Shown: piece after piece, positions 32,035-41,315 of the stretch
Layout of the letters: each line of letters starts with the position of its first letter
How positions within the stretch are numbered: the stretch's first letter is position 1
DNA from: an uncultured Hungatella sp.
Lineage (GTDB): Bacteria; Bacillota; Clostridia; Lachnospirales; Lachnospiraceae
Direction of reading: 5' to 3'
Length of the DNA stretch: 45,149 bases
NCBI GenBank assembly: GCA_910588325.1
Contig: CAJUPP010000023.1
Coordinates: forward strand, 1-45,149
The notes under the pieces: generated by a model
The model's input: only the letters and a program-made list of their open reading frames with translations
What the model was told of the DNA's origin: nothing
The model's database searches: none
Position numbers and translations under genes: made by a program

Positions 32035-34452
32035 ATGAAGGATATTTACAGGATTGCCATGGAGCCTTTGGCATTGAAAGAGAACCAGGTAAAGGGTGAT
32101 AACTACAGAATTACCATGCTGACAGAGGGGCTTGTCCGGCTGGAATACAGTTCTGACGGAATTTTTGAGGACAGGGGAACTCAGATGGTTCTCCGCCGGG
32201 ATTTTCCTAAGACAGAATACAGGGTGATACATACGGAGGACGGGATCGAGATTCATTCCTCACGCATTCATCTGGTATATAATGAGAGGGAGTTTTCCGG
32301 ATATGGTCTCAGCATTCAGGTGAAAGGAAATTTAAGCCCTTACCACAGCATCTGGCATTATGGGGCGGATATTCGTGACTTGAAGGGAACGGCCAGGACT
32401 TTGGATGAGGCGGACGGAGCCATAGAATTGGGGACGGGCATCCTGTCATATTTCGGATATTCCATCATTGATGACAGCAAATCTCAGGTACTTCTGGAGG
32501 ACGGCTGGATCCGGCCACGGAAAAAGGGGATTCAGGATATCTATTTCTTTGGCTATGGCCATGATTACAAAGAGGCACTTAAGGACTTTTATTACCTTTG
32601 CGGGAAGACGCCTATGGTTCCCCGCTATGCTCTGGGTAACTGGTGGAGTCGGTTTTATTCCTACACAGAAAGTTCTTATCTGGAACTGATGGATCGGTTT
32701 GAAAAGGAAAATGTTCCTCTTACGGTGGCAGTGATTGACATGGACTGGCATCTGGTGGATGTTGACCCCAAGTATGGAAGCGGATGGACCGGCTATACCT
32801 GGAACCGGGAATATTTTCCGGACCCGGAAGGATTTTTGGGGAAGCTTCACGACAGAGGTATGAAGGTTACTCTGAATGTGCATCCGGCGGATGGAGTCAG
32901 GGCCTATGAGGAGGACTATCAGGAGATCGCCGGGTATTTGGGCGTGGATACTTCAAATGAAGATCCTGTGCGGTGTGATCCAGCCAGTCCGGAGTTTATG
33001 GAGGCTTATTTTGCCTGCCTTCACCATCCCAAGGAGAAGGCAGGGGTGGACTTCTGGTGGATTGACTGGCAGCAGGGCAGCAGCTGCAAGGTGGAAGGCC
33101 TGGATCCACTGTGGATCATGAATCATTTCCATTTCCTGGACAATGGAAGGGATGGAAAAAGGCCTATGACCTTCTCCAGATATGCAGGGCCGGGGAGTCA
33201 CCGTTATCCGGTGGGATTTTCCGGAGACACGATTATCGATTGGGAATCCCTGGATTTCCAGCCGTATTTTACGGCCAATGCTTCCAATATCGGCTATGGC
33301 TGGTGGAGCCATGATATCGGCGGCCACATGCGGGGATATAAAAATGATGAGCTGACAGCCAGGTGGACCCAGTTTGGTGTATATTCTCCGATTCTGAGAC
33401 TTCACAGTTCCAGAAGCGAGTTTAACGGGAAAGAACCCTGGAGGTTCAAAAAAGAAGCCAGAGAGGCCATGGGAGAGGCTTTGAGAGAACGGCATCGGAT
33501 GATTCCCTACCTGTATTCTATGAATTACCGGAACTATAAAGAGGATTTGCCTCTGATCTGCCCTATGTATTATGAAAATCCAGATGCAAGGGAGGCTTAC
33601 ACGGTTCCTAATCAGTATTATTTTGGGAGTGAGCTGATTGCGGCGCCGATTACCTCGCCGAGAATTCCGGGAATAAACGCAGGGGCTGTTACCGTGTGGC
33701 TTCCGGAAGGAACCTGGTATGATATTTATACAGGCATGATCTACGAAGGCGGACGGACCATGGAAATGTACAGGGATTTAAACAGCATTCCAGTACTGGC
33801 AAAGGCAGGAGGGATTTTGCCGTTTACCAGAGAAATCTCTGCTTCCCAGGCGGTGAAGAATCCGGATTCACTGTGGGTCCGCGTATATGCAGGGGCTGAT
33901 GGGAGATTTGTTCTCTATGAGGATGACAACGAGAGCTGCGGATATCAGGAAGGAATTTGTGCAAAGACGGTTATGACCTATAAAGAGGAAGAGCGGCAGG
34001 CCTTGTTTACCATAGCTTTGGCAGAGGGAGACTGTTCTCTGATTCCAAAGAAGAGAACGTATCAGGTGGAACTTACCGGATTTTCGAGAGAGGCCGCAGA
34101 AGGTGTAAAAGTAAGAGTTGGCGGGAAGCAGAAAAGTAAAAACCAGATATCTGTCAGATATATACAAGAAAAGCAGGCGGTGGAAGTAACCGTTGAAGAT
34201 GTGGATACTTTGCAGCAGATGGAAGTTTCGGTTGATATGAGATTCAGGGTGAAAGAGAATCTGGTGACGGAGAGGATATTTGCATTCCTGAATCAGGCGG
34301 AGATTGAGTTTGAACTGAAAGATAAGATTTACGGACTGATTCAGACAGGCAAGAGAGTTCCGGTGCTTTTAGCACAGTTTCATGCCATGAAAATTGATAA
34401 AGAGCTTTGCGGCGCATTGGAGGAGTTTCTTACTGCGTGGCAGGAGGTTTAA
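32035..34452 (+). CDS. Glycoside hydrolase family 31 alpha-glycosidase
   Basis: The 805-residue enzyme is a GH31 retaining alpha-glycosidase of the alpha-glucosidase/alpha-xylosidase type. The catalytic barrel holds VAVIDMDWH, the nucleophile Asp in WWIDWQQG (about 344) and the acid/base Asp in GFSGDT (about 398), with GWWSHDIGGH after it. It lacks a signal peptide, so it acts in the cytoplasm on the imported sugar. N-terminal beta-sandwich and C-terminal beta domains are present. The start is ATG 32035 rather than a TTG at 32008, with AAGGAGA at 32015 (spacing about 13) or AAAGG at 32028. The exact linkage (glucose, xylose or sulfoquinovose) cannot be read from motifs alone. Confidence 0.92.
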   Translation: MKDIYRIAMEPLALKENQVKGDNYRITMLTEGLVRLEYSSDGIFEDRGTQMVLRRDFPKTEYRVIHTEDGIEIHSSRIHLVYNEREFSGYGLSIQVKGNLSPYHSIWHYGADIRDLKGTARTLDEADGAIELGTGILSYFGYSIIDDSKSQVLLEDGWIRPRKKGIQDIYFFGYGHDYKEALKDFYYLCGKTPMVPRYALGNWWSRFYSYTESSYLELMDRFEKENVPLTVAVIDMDWHLVDVDPKYGSGWTGYTWNREYFPDPEGFLGKLHDRGMKVTLNVHPADGVRAYEEDYQEIAGYLGVDTSNEDPVRCDPASPEFMEAYFACLHHPKEKAGVDFWWIDWQQGSSCKVEGLDPLWIMNHFHFLDNGRDGKRPMTFSRYAGPGSHRYPVGFSGDTIIDWESLDFQPYFTANASNIGYGWWSHDIGGHMRGYKNDELTARWTQFGVYSPILRLHSSRSEFNGKEPWRFKKEAREAMGEALRERHRMIPYLYSMNYRNYKEDLPLICPMYYENPDAREAYTVPNQYYFGSELIAAPITSPRIPGINAGAVTVWLPEGTWYDIYTGMIYEGGRTMEMYRDLNSIPVLAKAGGILPFTREISASQAVKNPDSLWVRVYAGADGRFVLYEDDNESCGYQEGICAKTVMTYKEEERQALFTIALAEGDCSLIPKKRTYQVELTGFSREAAEGVKVRVGGKQKSKNQISVRYIQEKQAVEVTVEDVDTLQQMEVSVDMRFRVKENLVTERIFAFLNQAEIEFELKDKIYGLIQTGKRVPVLLAQFHAMKIDKELCGALEEFLTAWQEV

Positions 34453-34474
34453 AGAAGGATAAAGGCATTTGCGA

Positions 34475-34514
34475 AAAAGGCAGGATTCCTGAAGAAAGGG
34501 GTTCTGCTTTTTTT
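34475..34514 (+). terminator. Terminator after the GH31 gene
   Basis: An imperfect stem between AAAAAGGCAGGATTCCT and AGGGGTTCTGCTTTT ends in a run of seven T (34508-34514). Confidence 0.6.
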
Positions 34515-34531
34515 GTTGTCAGATAAAGCAC

Positions 34532-34560
34532 TTGAAAAGACTGTGAAATTGCAGTACAAT
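34532..34560 (+). promoter_or_regulatory. Promoter of the small-protein/bioY operon
   Basis: TTGAAA (34532-34537) and TACAAT (34555-34560) are 17 nt apart. Confidence 0.65.
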
Positions 34561-34587
34561 TAGTTCGATTTAACTGGAGGGAGGAGT

Positions 34588-34803
34588 ATGTTTGGGAAAA
34601 AGAAAAGAACGGGATCTTATGACAGGGATAATCAGGTGCCGGTTATCCGTGCAAGTATATGTACCGGAGAAAAAGTTGCCGGTTTTAAGGATGTTCACAC
34701 AGGGAAATTCAAGGAGGAGATGGTTGTTAGAAGCGACAGGGATATGCAGGAGTTTTTGAGATTCTATGGCATTTCTTCAGAAGAAATCAGGAAAGAGTGG
34801 TAG
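34588..34803 (+). CDS. Small conserved hypothetical protein
   Basis: The 71-residue protein is basic at its N-terminus (MFGKKKR) and then reads VIRASICTGEKVAGFKD, with a C-terminal EFLRFYGISSEEIRKEW helix. There is no membrane segment. I do not recognise a domain. It has a GGAGGGAGG site, its own promoter, and a stop that overlaps the bioY start by 7 nt, so its expression is coupled to bioY. Confidence 0.7.
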   Translation: MFGKKKRTGSYDRDNQVPVIRASICTGEKVAGFKDVHTGKFKEEMVVRSDRDMQEFLRFYGISSEEIRKEW

Positions 34804-35366
34804 ATGTGAGGAAGCTGACAATAAAAGATATGGCATTCTGCGGGCTGTTTGCCGCCCTGATTGGGGTGGGAGCATTCATAAAAATCAGTATACCAGTGGA
34901 ACCTTTTCCTATGCATTTTACACTGCAGTTCTTCTTTGTGCTTTTGGCCGGATTTGTTCTGGGAGGCCGGAGAGCGGCACTGAGTGTGTGCATCTACCTG
35001 TTTGTGGGACTCACGGGGATTCCTGTCTTTGCAGCAGGCGGAGGGCCGGCATATCTGGTACGTCCCACCTTTGGGTTTCTTGTGGGCTTTGTTTTTGCGG
35101 CGTATATTACGGGAGCAATTAGCTTAAAAAGGAAAAATGGCGGCGTGGGGTGGAATCTGTTTGCGGCTTTCTGGGGAATGATGGCATATTACTTCTGCGG
35201 AGTGGTATATTTTTATGTTATCAGCAATTATGTGATTTCCATGCCGGTAACATGGGGAGTGGTGATTGTCAACTGCTTCCTGATTACGGCGGCGGAGGAT
35301 TTTGTTTTGTGTGTATTGGCGGCAATGCTGGCGAAGCGTTTGCGGCGTGCTGTTGATACAATGTAA
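34797..35366 (+). CDS. bioY: BioY biotin transporter (S component)
   Basis: The 189-residue membrane protein is the substrate-binding component of an ECF biotin importer. Features are MAFCGLFAALIGVGAFIKI as the first segment, FPMHFTLQFFFVLLAGFVLG, and the characteristic LTGIPVFAAGGGPAYLVRPT (about 72-91). It works with shared ECF EcfA/EcfT subunits, which are not here. GTG 34797 is used because it preserves the N-terminus with AGGAAAGA nearby; GTG 34806 is possible. No BirA-type operator was identified. Confidence 0.9.
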   Translation: MVDVRKLTIKDMAFCGLFAALIGVGAFIKISIPVEPFPMHFTLQFFFVLLAGFVLGGRRAALSVCIYLFVGLTGIPVFAAGGGPAYLVRPTFGFLVGFVFAAYITGAISLKRKNGGVGWNLFAAFWGMMAYYFCGVVYFYVISNYVISMPVTWGVVIVNCFLITAAEDFVLCVLAAMLAKRLRRAVDTM

Positions 35367-35439
35367 ATTTTACAGCAGGTTTCGCTGTGAAGATGATGTA
35401 AGGGAGCTTTTGAAAATGCTCTGGAGGAAGGGAGAGACA

Positions 35440-36516
35440 ATGAAGAAAAAGGTATTTTTGGTGGTGGCGGCGGCTGTGCTTTTTGGCAGCGGCTTTTCTG
35501 CGTATGGTGCTCCGCAGACTATGTTTGACGGTGCTGTGTTTGATGCGGAGTGGTACAGAGGACAGTATTCTGATATTGACACCACATTTCCGGCAGACGC
35601 ATCTGCGGAGATGCTTTATGAACATTACGTCGTTTATGGCGCCAGTGAGGGACGGCTGCCGTTTGAAGGAGCGTCTGCGGCAGGGACAGAGAATGGGGCT
35701 GTTACGGATGGGAGCCCAGCGGAGGGGATGCCAGCTGATGGGACCCCGGCAGAAGGAATACCGGCAAATGGAGTGCCTGCCGAGGGAATGCCGGTGGAAG
35801 GCGTTCCGGCAGAGGAAAATCAGGCTGACGGAACGGCTGCAGAGGGAATGACAACTGATGGGACAGCAGAAAACTCTGCTCCGGAGACTCCTGGAAGGGT
35901 GATTGACCCATCCAGGCCAATGGTGGCACTGACCTTTGATGACGGACCTTATGCTCCTGTAGGCAACCAGATTATGGATTGTCTGGCACAGTATGGCGGC
36001 AAGGTAACCTTTTATGTAGTAGGGGAACGCTGTGGGCGATATAAAGACGAGATGCAGCGAATGGCTGCGGAAGGCCATGAGATTGGCAATCATACGTACA
36101 GCCATAAATACTTAAATAAGCTGGGAGCAGCGGAGATTCAGAGCCAGATTCAGAGAGGCAATGAAGCTATTTTGGCAGCCTCCGGTGTACCGGCAGCGAC
36201 GGTTCGCCTTCCGGGCGGCAATAAAAATGCTACGGTTTTGGCGAATGTAAATGCACCTATGATTATGTGGAGCATTGATACTTTGGACTGGAAGACCAAA
36301 AATACCGCAAGTACGGTAAATGCTGTGCTTGGACAGATAAAGGATGGGGACATTGTATTGATGCATGAATTATATACAGCCACCGGCAATGCAGCTGTTC
36401 AGATTATTCCGGCGCTGGTAGAACAGGGATATCAGCTGGTGACAGTCAGCGAACTGGCCCAGTACCGCGGCTGTGCACTGGAGAATGGAAAGGTGTATTA
36501 CAGTTTTCGGCCATAA
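35440..36516 (+). CDS. Secreted polysaccharide deacetylase (NodB family)
   Basis: The 358-residue protein starts with a signal peptide (MKKKVFLVVAAAVLFG). A repeat motif of Lachnospiraceae surface proteins follows (DAEWYRGQYSDI with YEHYVVYGASEGR), then a low-complexity linker of Pro-Ala-Glu-Gly-Met type repeats (about 76-155). The NodB domain runs from about 159 to the end: ALTFDDGPYAP, NHTYSH metal ligands, VRLPGG, SIDTLDW and IVLMHE. It probably removes acetyl groups from peptidoglycan or another surface glycan. ATG 35440 is chosen for its GGAGGAAGGG site and signal peptide. Its end overlaps the convergent YwaF-like gene by 19 nt. Confidence 0.88.
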   Translation: MKKKVFLVVAAAVLFGSGFSAYGAPQTMFDGAVFDAEWYRGQYSDIDTTFPADASAEMLYEHYVVYGASEGRLPFEGASAAGTENGAVTDGSPAEGMPADGTPAEGIPANGVPAEGMPVEGVPAEENQADGTAAEGMTTDGTAENSAPETPGRVIDPSRPMVALTFDDGPYAPVGNQIMDCLAQYGGKVTFYVVGERCGRYKDEMQRMAAEGHEIGNHTYSHKYLNKLGAAEIQSQIQRGNEAILAASGVPAATVRLPGGNKNATVLANVNAPMIMWSIDTLDWKTKNTASTVNAVLGQIKDGDIVLMHELYTATGNAAVQIIPALVEQGYQLVTVSELAQYRGCALENGKVYYSFRP

Positions 36517-37262
36517 AAGTCCATGAGCATGTGGAAGAGGAGTCCGCCCAGACAGATGGATGACAGATAAACCAGGATGCCTGCCAGAATTCCGAATTTT
36601 ACAGAGATTTGATTGAAAAATATTTGGGTTATCGGATAATAAGGGGAAATGTAAAACATGTCGGCCTGACCTTTGGTGGCAACATTGATGCCAAAGGCAA
36701 TCAGGCAGAAGGCTCCTAGAAGGAGCAGTGTTTTTGCATATTCCCTTATTCTGTGGCCGCTTGCTCCGGACAGCCCGCTGAACAGGCCTAAAAAAATCAG
36801 GAGGATGTGCCAGATGAATCCGTGGAGTGTCAGAACCCAGTAAGGATAAAGAAGGCCTGAAGGCTCTAAAAGCGCCATGACGCCTCCTAAAAGGCAGAAA
36901 TCCTGCAGATAGGTGCAGACAGTCTGCCGAAGGGAAGGATATTTTTTTATAATAGGAAGTGACAGGCATAAGTACATAGGGGTGCTGCAGAGCTGGAAGG
37001 GAAAGAACCACCAGTCGAAGTGCCCCTGATTGACAATTACATACAAAAATAATTGTTTATAGATTTCGCTCAGGGCCAGGATGATTCCGCAGACAGTCAT
37101 GAGAGAAGCAGCCTTGGATGGGTTATGTTTATATTTGCCGGCAAGATGGTTTGCAGCAAGAACCGCCAGAAAGATTCCTGCAAGGGAAAATATAATATGA
37201 AAAGGAGAGTATGGCTTTGGAATGGACATGGGCCATGCTGTCTTTTTCAATACTTGTGACAT
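36498..37262 (-). CDS. YwaF-like (TIGR02206) integral membrane protein
   Basis: The 254-residue protein has about six membrane segments and resembles the YwaF/TIGR02206 family. The segment HFDWWFFPFQLCSTPMYLCL (about 82-101) is the typical family core, with FIWHILLIFLGLF later. The reaction is not established. ATG 37262 has GGAGG 7 nt upstream, so the in-frame start at 37295 is unlikely. An extended -10 (TGGTATAAT; TATAAT at 37337-37332 on the minus strand) supports a promoter divergent from tex. Confidence 0.78.
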   Translation of the reverse strand: MSQVLKKTAWPMSIPKPYSPFHIIFSLAGIFLAVLAANHLAGKYKHNPSKAASLMTVCGIILALSEIYKQLFLYVIVNQGHFDWWFFPFQLCSTPMYLCLSLPIIKKYPSLRQTVCTYLQDFCLLGGVMALLEPSGLLYPYWVLTLHGFIWHILLIFLGLFSGLSGASGHRIREYAKTLLLLGAFCLIAFGINVATKGQADMFYISPYYPITQIFFNQISVKFGILAGILVYLSSICLGGLLFHMLMDFYGRKL

Positions 37263-37356
37263 GAAAACACCTCCACCTGATGCATACTTCGTCATGAGCC
37301 AATACGGTTATAGGGACAAATCTCTGTCGAGATTATACCATAAATTTATTCCCATA

Positions 37357-37386
37357 TTGACGGAATCTTATAAAAAATATTATAAT
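37357..37386 (+). promoter_or_regulatory. tex promoter
   Basis: TTGACG (37357-37362) and a perfect TATAAT (37381-37386) are 18 nt apart, 37 nt before the tex start. Confidence 0.7.
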
Positions 37387-37422
37387 AGGGCTATTATTCT
37401 ACAGATGAGTTAGGAGACAGAT

Positions 37423-39564
37423 ATGGATATTATAAAAGTATTGCAGGAAGAGTTAAAGATTGGCCGCCATCAGGTGGAGGCGGCTGTGAAATTGATAGAC
37501 GAGGGGAACACCATTCCATTTATCGCAAGATACCGGAAAGAGGCTACTGGTTCTCTGGATGATGAGATTTTAAGGACGTTGGATGAAAGGCTTCGGTATC
37601 TGAGGAATCTGGCAGAGAAGAAAGAGCAGGTGATTGCGTCCATCAGAGAGCAGGAGAAGCTGACGCCGGAGCTGGAGATGCAGATCCAGGAGGCAGCTAC
37701 ATTGGTGGCTGTAGAGGATCTATACCGTCCATATCGGCCAAAAAGGAGGACAAGGGCCACTATCGCGCAGGAAAAGGGACTTGCGCCTCTGGCGGATGTC
37801 ATTATGCTTCAGATGACAAAGGAACCCATAGAGAAGCTGGCCCGGGAATACATATCGGAGGAAAAGGGCGTAGGCAGTGTGGAGGATGCCATAGCCGGAG
37901 CAAAGGATATTTTGGCAGAGCGGATATCGGATGAGGCTGATTACCGGACTTATATCCGCAATGCTACCATGAACCAGGGAACCATTCAGTCATCGGCAAA
38001 GGATGAAAAGACGGAATCTGTCTATGAAATGTATTACCAGTATGAGGAGAGCATCAAAAAGACAGCGGGACATCGGGTTCTGGCGCTGAACAGAGGAGAA
38101 GCGGAGAAGGTTCTGACTGTAAAGATTGTGGCTCCGACGGAGCAGCTTCTTCGCTATCTGGAAAAGAAAGTGATTGTTAATGACAATCCCCATACCACTC
38201 CGATTCTGAAGGATGTGGCGGCGGATAGCTACAGCCGCCTTATTGCCCCGGCTATTGAGAGGGAAATCCGGAATGATATGACGGAGAAAGCGGAGGACGG
38301 AGCGATCAAGGTGTTCGGAAAGAATCTGGAGCAGCTTCTGATGCAGCCTCCTATTGTGGGAAAGGTGGTTTTGGGATGGGATCCTGCATTTCGTACGGGC
38401 TGCAAGCTGGCAGTGGTAGATGAGACAGGGAAGGTTTTGGATACGGTAGTCATCTATCCGACGGCTCCCCAGAATAAGGTGGAGGAAGCCAAGGCTGTTT
38501 TAAAGAAACTGATTAAAAAGTACAATGTTTCTTTGATTTCCGTGGGAAACGGTACGGCTTCCAGAGAGTCAGAGCAGGTGATTGTGGAACTTTTAAAGGA
38601 GATTCCGGAACCGGTACAGTATGTGATTGTAAATGAAGCCGGAGCCTCGGTTTATTCGGCCAGCAAGCTGGCTACGGAGGAATTTCCGCAGTTTGATGTA
38701 GGGCAGAGAAGCGCTGCATCCATTGCCAGAAGGCTTCAGGATCCGTTGGCAGAGCTGGTGAAGATTGATCCCAAATCCATCGGCGTGGGACAGTATCAGC
38801 ATGACATGAACCAGAAGCATCTGGGAGAGGCTCTGCAGGGAGTTGTGGAGAACTGTGTAAATAAAGTGGGAGTGGACTTGAATACGGCATCTGCACCACT
38901 TTTGGAGTATGTTTCCGGTATCAGCAAGGCTCTGGCTAAAAATATTGTGGCTTATCGGGAAGAGCATGGGGCGTTTCGAAGCAGGAACCAGCTTTTGAAG
39001 GTGGCCAAGCTGGGGCCGAAGGCCTATGAGCAGTGCGCGGGATTTATGAGGATTCAGGGAGGAACGAATCCCTTAGACGGAACCAGTGTTCACCCGGAGA
39101 GCTATGAGGCGGCAGGAAGTCTTTTGAAGAAGCTGGGGTATGACCCTGAGGAGATTGCGGCAGGAGGTTTAAAGGGAATCGGCAAAAAGATCGTGGATTA
39201 TAAAAAGATGGCACAGGAATTGGAAATTGGTGAAATCACGCTTAGGGATATTGTAAAAGAGCTGGAAAAGCCGGCCAGAGATCCGAGGGATGAGATGCCG
39301 AAGCCGATTCTCAGGACAGACGTTATGGAGATGAAGGATCTGACTCCCGGGATGGTTTTAAAAGGGACGGTCAGGAATGTCATCGATTTCGGCGCGTTTG
39401 TGGATATCGGCGTGCACCAGGACGGCCTGGTTCATATTTCTCAGATGACAGATAAATTTATTAAGCATCCTATGGAAGTGGTGAGCGTAGGGGATATCGT
39501 AGAGGTGAAGGTATTGAGTGTGGATTTGGCAAAAAAGAGAATCGCACTGACCATGAAACTATGA
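37423..39564 (+). CDS. tex: Tex family RNA-binding transcription accessory protein
   Basis: The 713-residue protein matches Tex: N-terminal helical part with FIARYRKEATGSLDDE, central YqgF-like RNase H fold (ILGWDPAFRTGCKLAVVDET-like segment near 315), a helix-hairpin-helix region (NTASAPLLEYVSGISKALAK), and a C-terminal S1 RNA-binding domain from about 640 (GTVRNVIDFGAFVDIGVHQD). Tex associates with transcription and translation machinery; its exact function is not settled. AGGAGA precedes ATG 37423. It is followed by the YcxB gene after 24 nt. Confidence 0.95.
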   Translation: MDIIKVLQEELKIGRHQVEAAVKLIDEGNTIPFIARYRKEATGSLDDEILRTLDERLRYLRNLAEKKEQVIASIREQEKLTPELEMQIQEAATLVAVEDLYRPYRPKRRTRATIAQEKGLAPLADVIMLQMTKEPIEKLAREYISEEKGVGSVEDAIAGAKDILAERISDEADYRTYIRNATMNQGTIQSSAKDEKTESVYEMYYQYEESIKKTAGHRVLALNRGEAEKVLTVKIVAPTEQLLRYLEKKVIVNDNPHTTPILKDVAADSYSRLIAPAIEREIRNDMTEKAEDGAIKVFGKNLEQLLMQPPIVGKVVLGWDPAFRTGCKLAVVDETGKVLDTVVIYPTAPQNKVEEAKAVLKKLIKKYNVSLISVGNGTASRESEQVIVELLKEIPEPVQYVIVNEAGASVYSASKLATEEFPQFDVGQRSAASIARRLQDPLAELVKIDPKSIGVGQYQHDMNQKHLGEALQGVVENCVNKVGVDLNTASAPLLEYVSGISKALAKNIVAYREEHGAFRSRNQLLKVAKLGPKAYEQCAGFMRIQGGTNPLDGTSVHPESYEAAGSLLKKLGYDPEEIAAGGLKGIGKKIVDYKKMAQELEIGEITLRDIVKELEKPARDPRDEMPKPILRTDVMEMKDLTPGMVLKGTVRNVIDFGAFVDIGVHQDGLVHISQMTDKFIKHPMEVVSVGDIVEVKVLSVDLAKKRIALTMKL

Positions 39565-39588
39565 TGCAGAGAGCAGATGGAGGTTGAT

Positions 39589-40095
39589 ATGGAGAAAGAC
39601 AGGTGTTTTCGTTTTCATATCCGGATTACGGCCAAAGATTTGTGGGGATTTTCCATGTATCATTCCAATAAAGGGTATCTGGGGATTTTTAATGTGTTTT
39701 TTACTCTGGCAGCCCTATGGCTTTTGGTAACCAAGTGGGGACAGTTTAATATCCCGTATCGCTTGTTGTTGGTGGTCTGCGCATTGATGTTTACCGTATG
39801 GCAGCCGTTTCTTCTATATCTGAAAGCCAGGAAACAGGCAAAGGGAACTATGGTAAAAGAGCCTATGGAAATGATATTTTCAAAAGAGGGCTTTGTTATT
39901 GAGCAGGGAGGCCAGAAACAGGAGGTTTCGTGGGAACAGATTGGAAGAGTCGAGTATGTAAAGGGAATGCTGATTATCTATATGAGCAGGATTCATGCTT
40001 ATCTGCTTCCGGACCGGGCCGTGGGAGAAGAAAAAGAGAAATTGCGGAAACTGCTTCGGGAATCTGTTCCTAAGGAAAGGCGGAAAAGAGTATGA
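39589..40095 (+). CDS. YcxB-like membrane protein
   Basis: The 168-residue protein has two adjacent membrane segments (about 38-54 and 58-76) and a C-terminal YcxB-like domain with MIFSKEGFVIEQGG and VSWEQIGRVEYVKGMLIIYM. The function is unknown. ATG 39589 has GGAGG 6 nt upstream; the in-frame ATG 39577 has none. Its stop overlaps the tsaE start (ATGA at 40092-40095). Confidence 0.78.
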   Translation: MEKDRCFRFHIRITAKDLWGFSMYHSNKGYLGIFNVFFTLAALWLLVTKWGQFNIPYRLLLVVCALMFTVWQPFLLYLKARKQAKGTMVKEPMEMIFSKEGFVIEQGGQKQEVSWEQIGRVEYVKGMLIIYMSRIHAYLLPDRAVGEEKEKLRKLLRESVPKERRKRV

Positions 40096-40535
40096 CCAAT
40101 GTATGGGAGACGCATACACCGGAGGAAACCTTTGAGCTGGGAAGAAGTCTGGGAGAGAAGGCCGTGGCCGGACAGATATACTGCCTGGATGGAGACCTGG
40201 GAACAGGAAAGACGGTTTTTACTCAGGGGTTTGCGGCAGGTCTTGGGATTGAGGAACCTGTCAACAGTCCTACTTTTACCATTGTGCAGCAGTATGATGG
40301 AGGAAGACTGCCTATGTACCATTTTGATGTTTACCGCATCGGAGATGTGGAGGAAATGGAAGAAATCGGATATGAGGACTGCTTTTATGGGGAGGGTGTA
40401 TGTCTGATTGAGTGGTCTTTGCTGATTCGTGAACTTTTGCCCCGGACTGCGGTCCGGGTGGTGATTGAGAAGGAACTGGAAAAAGGATTTGATTACCGGA
40501 AGATTTCCATTGAAAATATGCGGGATACGGAATGA
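40092..40535 (+). CDS. tsaE: tRNA t6A biosynthesis ATPase TsaE
   Basis: The 147-residue protein has the P-loop GDLGTGKT (about 34-41), the NSPTF segment, and the Walker B-like FDVYRI region. TsaE is the ATPase that recycles the TsaB-TsaD complex in threonylcarbamoyl-adenosine synthesis at A37 of ANN-decoding tRNAs. It overlaps the YcxB gene by 4 nt and precedes tsaB by 38 nt. Confidence 0.95.
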   Translation: MTNVWETHTPEETFELGRSLGEKAVAGQIYCLDGDLGTGKTVFTQGFAAGLGIEEPVNSPTFTIVQQYDGGRLPMYHFDVYRIGDVEEMEEIGYEDCFYGEGVCLIEWSLLIRELLPRTAVRVVIEKELEKGFDYRKISIENMRDTE

Positions 40536-40573
40536 GATTTTGAGAGAGGACTCTGAAAGGAAAGGCGGACGGA

Positions 40574-41281
40574 ATGAAAATATTGGGAATCGACAGTTCA
40601 TCTTTGGTGGCTTCCGTAGCTGTTGTGGCAGATGATGTGCTGATTGCAGAATATACGGTTAATTTTAAAAAGACTCATTCACAGACACTGCTTCCTATGC
40701 TTGACCAGGTGGCAAAGATGGTGGAGTTGGATTTGCAGACCATCGACGGGATTGCGGTGGCCGGGGGACCAGGGTCATTTACAGGCCTGAGAATTGGCAC
40801 GGCTACGGCCAAGGGGTTGGGGCTGGCGTTGAAAAAGCCGCTAATTCATGTACCTACCCTGGATGCTATGGCATATAATATGTGGGGAAGCGACAGACTT
40901 TTGTGCCCCATGATGGATGCCAGGAGAAATCAGGTCTATACAGGGCTTTACCGCTGCCGCCTGTCGTTGGAGGTAGTAAAACCGCAATGGGCTGTGGATG
41001 TGCGGGAACTTATGGAAGACCTGAATGAGCTGGGGCAGCAGGTGCTTTTTTTGGGAGACGGGGTACCTGTGTACAGGCAGCAGATAGAGGAAGGACTAAA
41101 GGTGCCTTATGAATTTGCCCCGGCACACAATAACCGCCAGAGGGCAGCGGCGGTGGCTGTTCTTGGAGGGGAATACTTTAAGCAGGGGCGGATTGTATCT
41201 GCGGCAGAATTTCAGCCGAATTATCTGCGGAAATCTCAGGCGGAGCGGGAAAGGGAAGAGAGGCAGCGGGAGAACGAATAA
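40574..41281 (+). CDS. tsaB: tRNA t6A biosynthesis protein TsaB
   Basis: The 235-residue protein has an ASKHA start (LGIDSSSLVASVAVV), the signature AGGPGSFTGLRIG and MDARRNQVY. It is the inactive partner that activates TsaD. ATG 40574 follows an AAAGGAAAGG site. The C-terminus ends in a Glu/Arg-rich tail. rimI follows after 34 nt. Confidence 0.93.
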   Translation: MKILGIDSSSLVASVAVVADDVLIAEYTVNFKKTHSQTLLPMLDQVAKMVELDLQTIDGIAVAGGPGSFTGLRIGTATAKGLGLALKKPLIHVPTLDAMAYNMWGSDRLLCPMMDARRNQVYTGLYRCRLSLEVVKPQWAVDVRELMEDLNELGQQVLFLGDGVPVYRQQIEEGLKVPYEFAPAHNNRQRAAAVAVLGGEYFKQGRIVSAAEFQPNYLRKSQAEREREERQRENE

Positions 41282-41315
41282 TAATTTCAGGGAAAGGAAG
41301 GCAGGAGAGCGGCGT

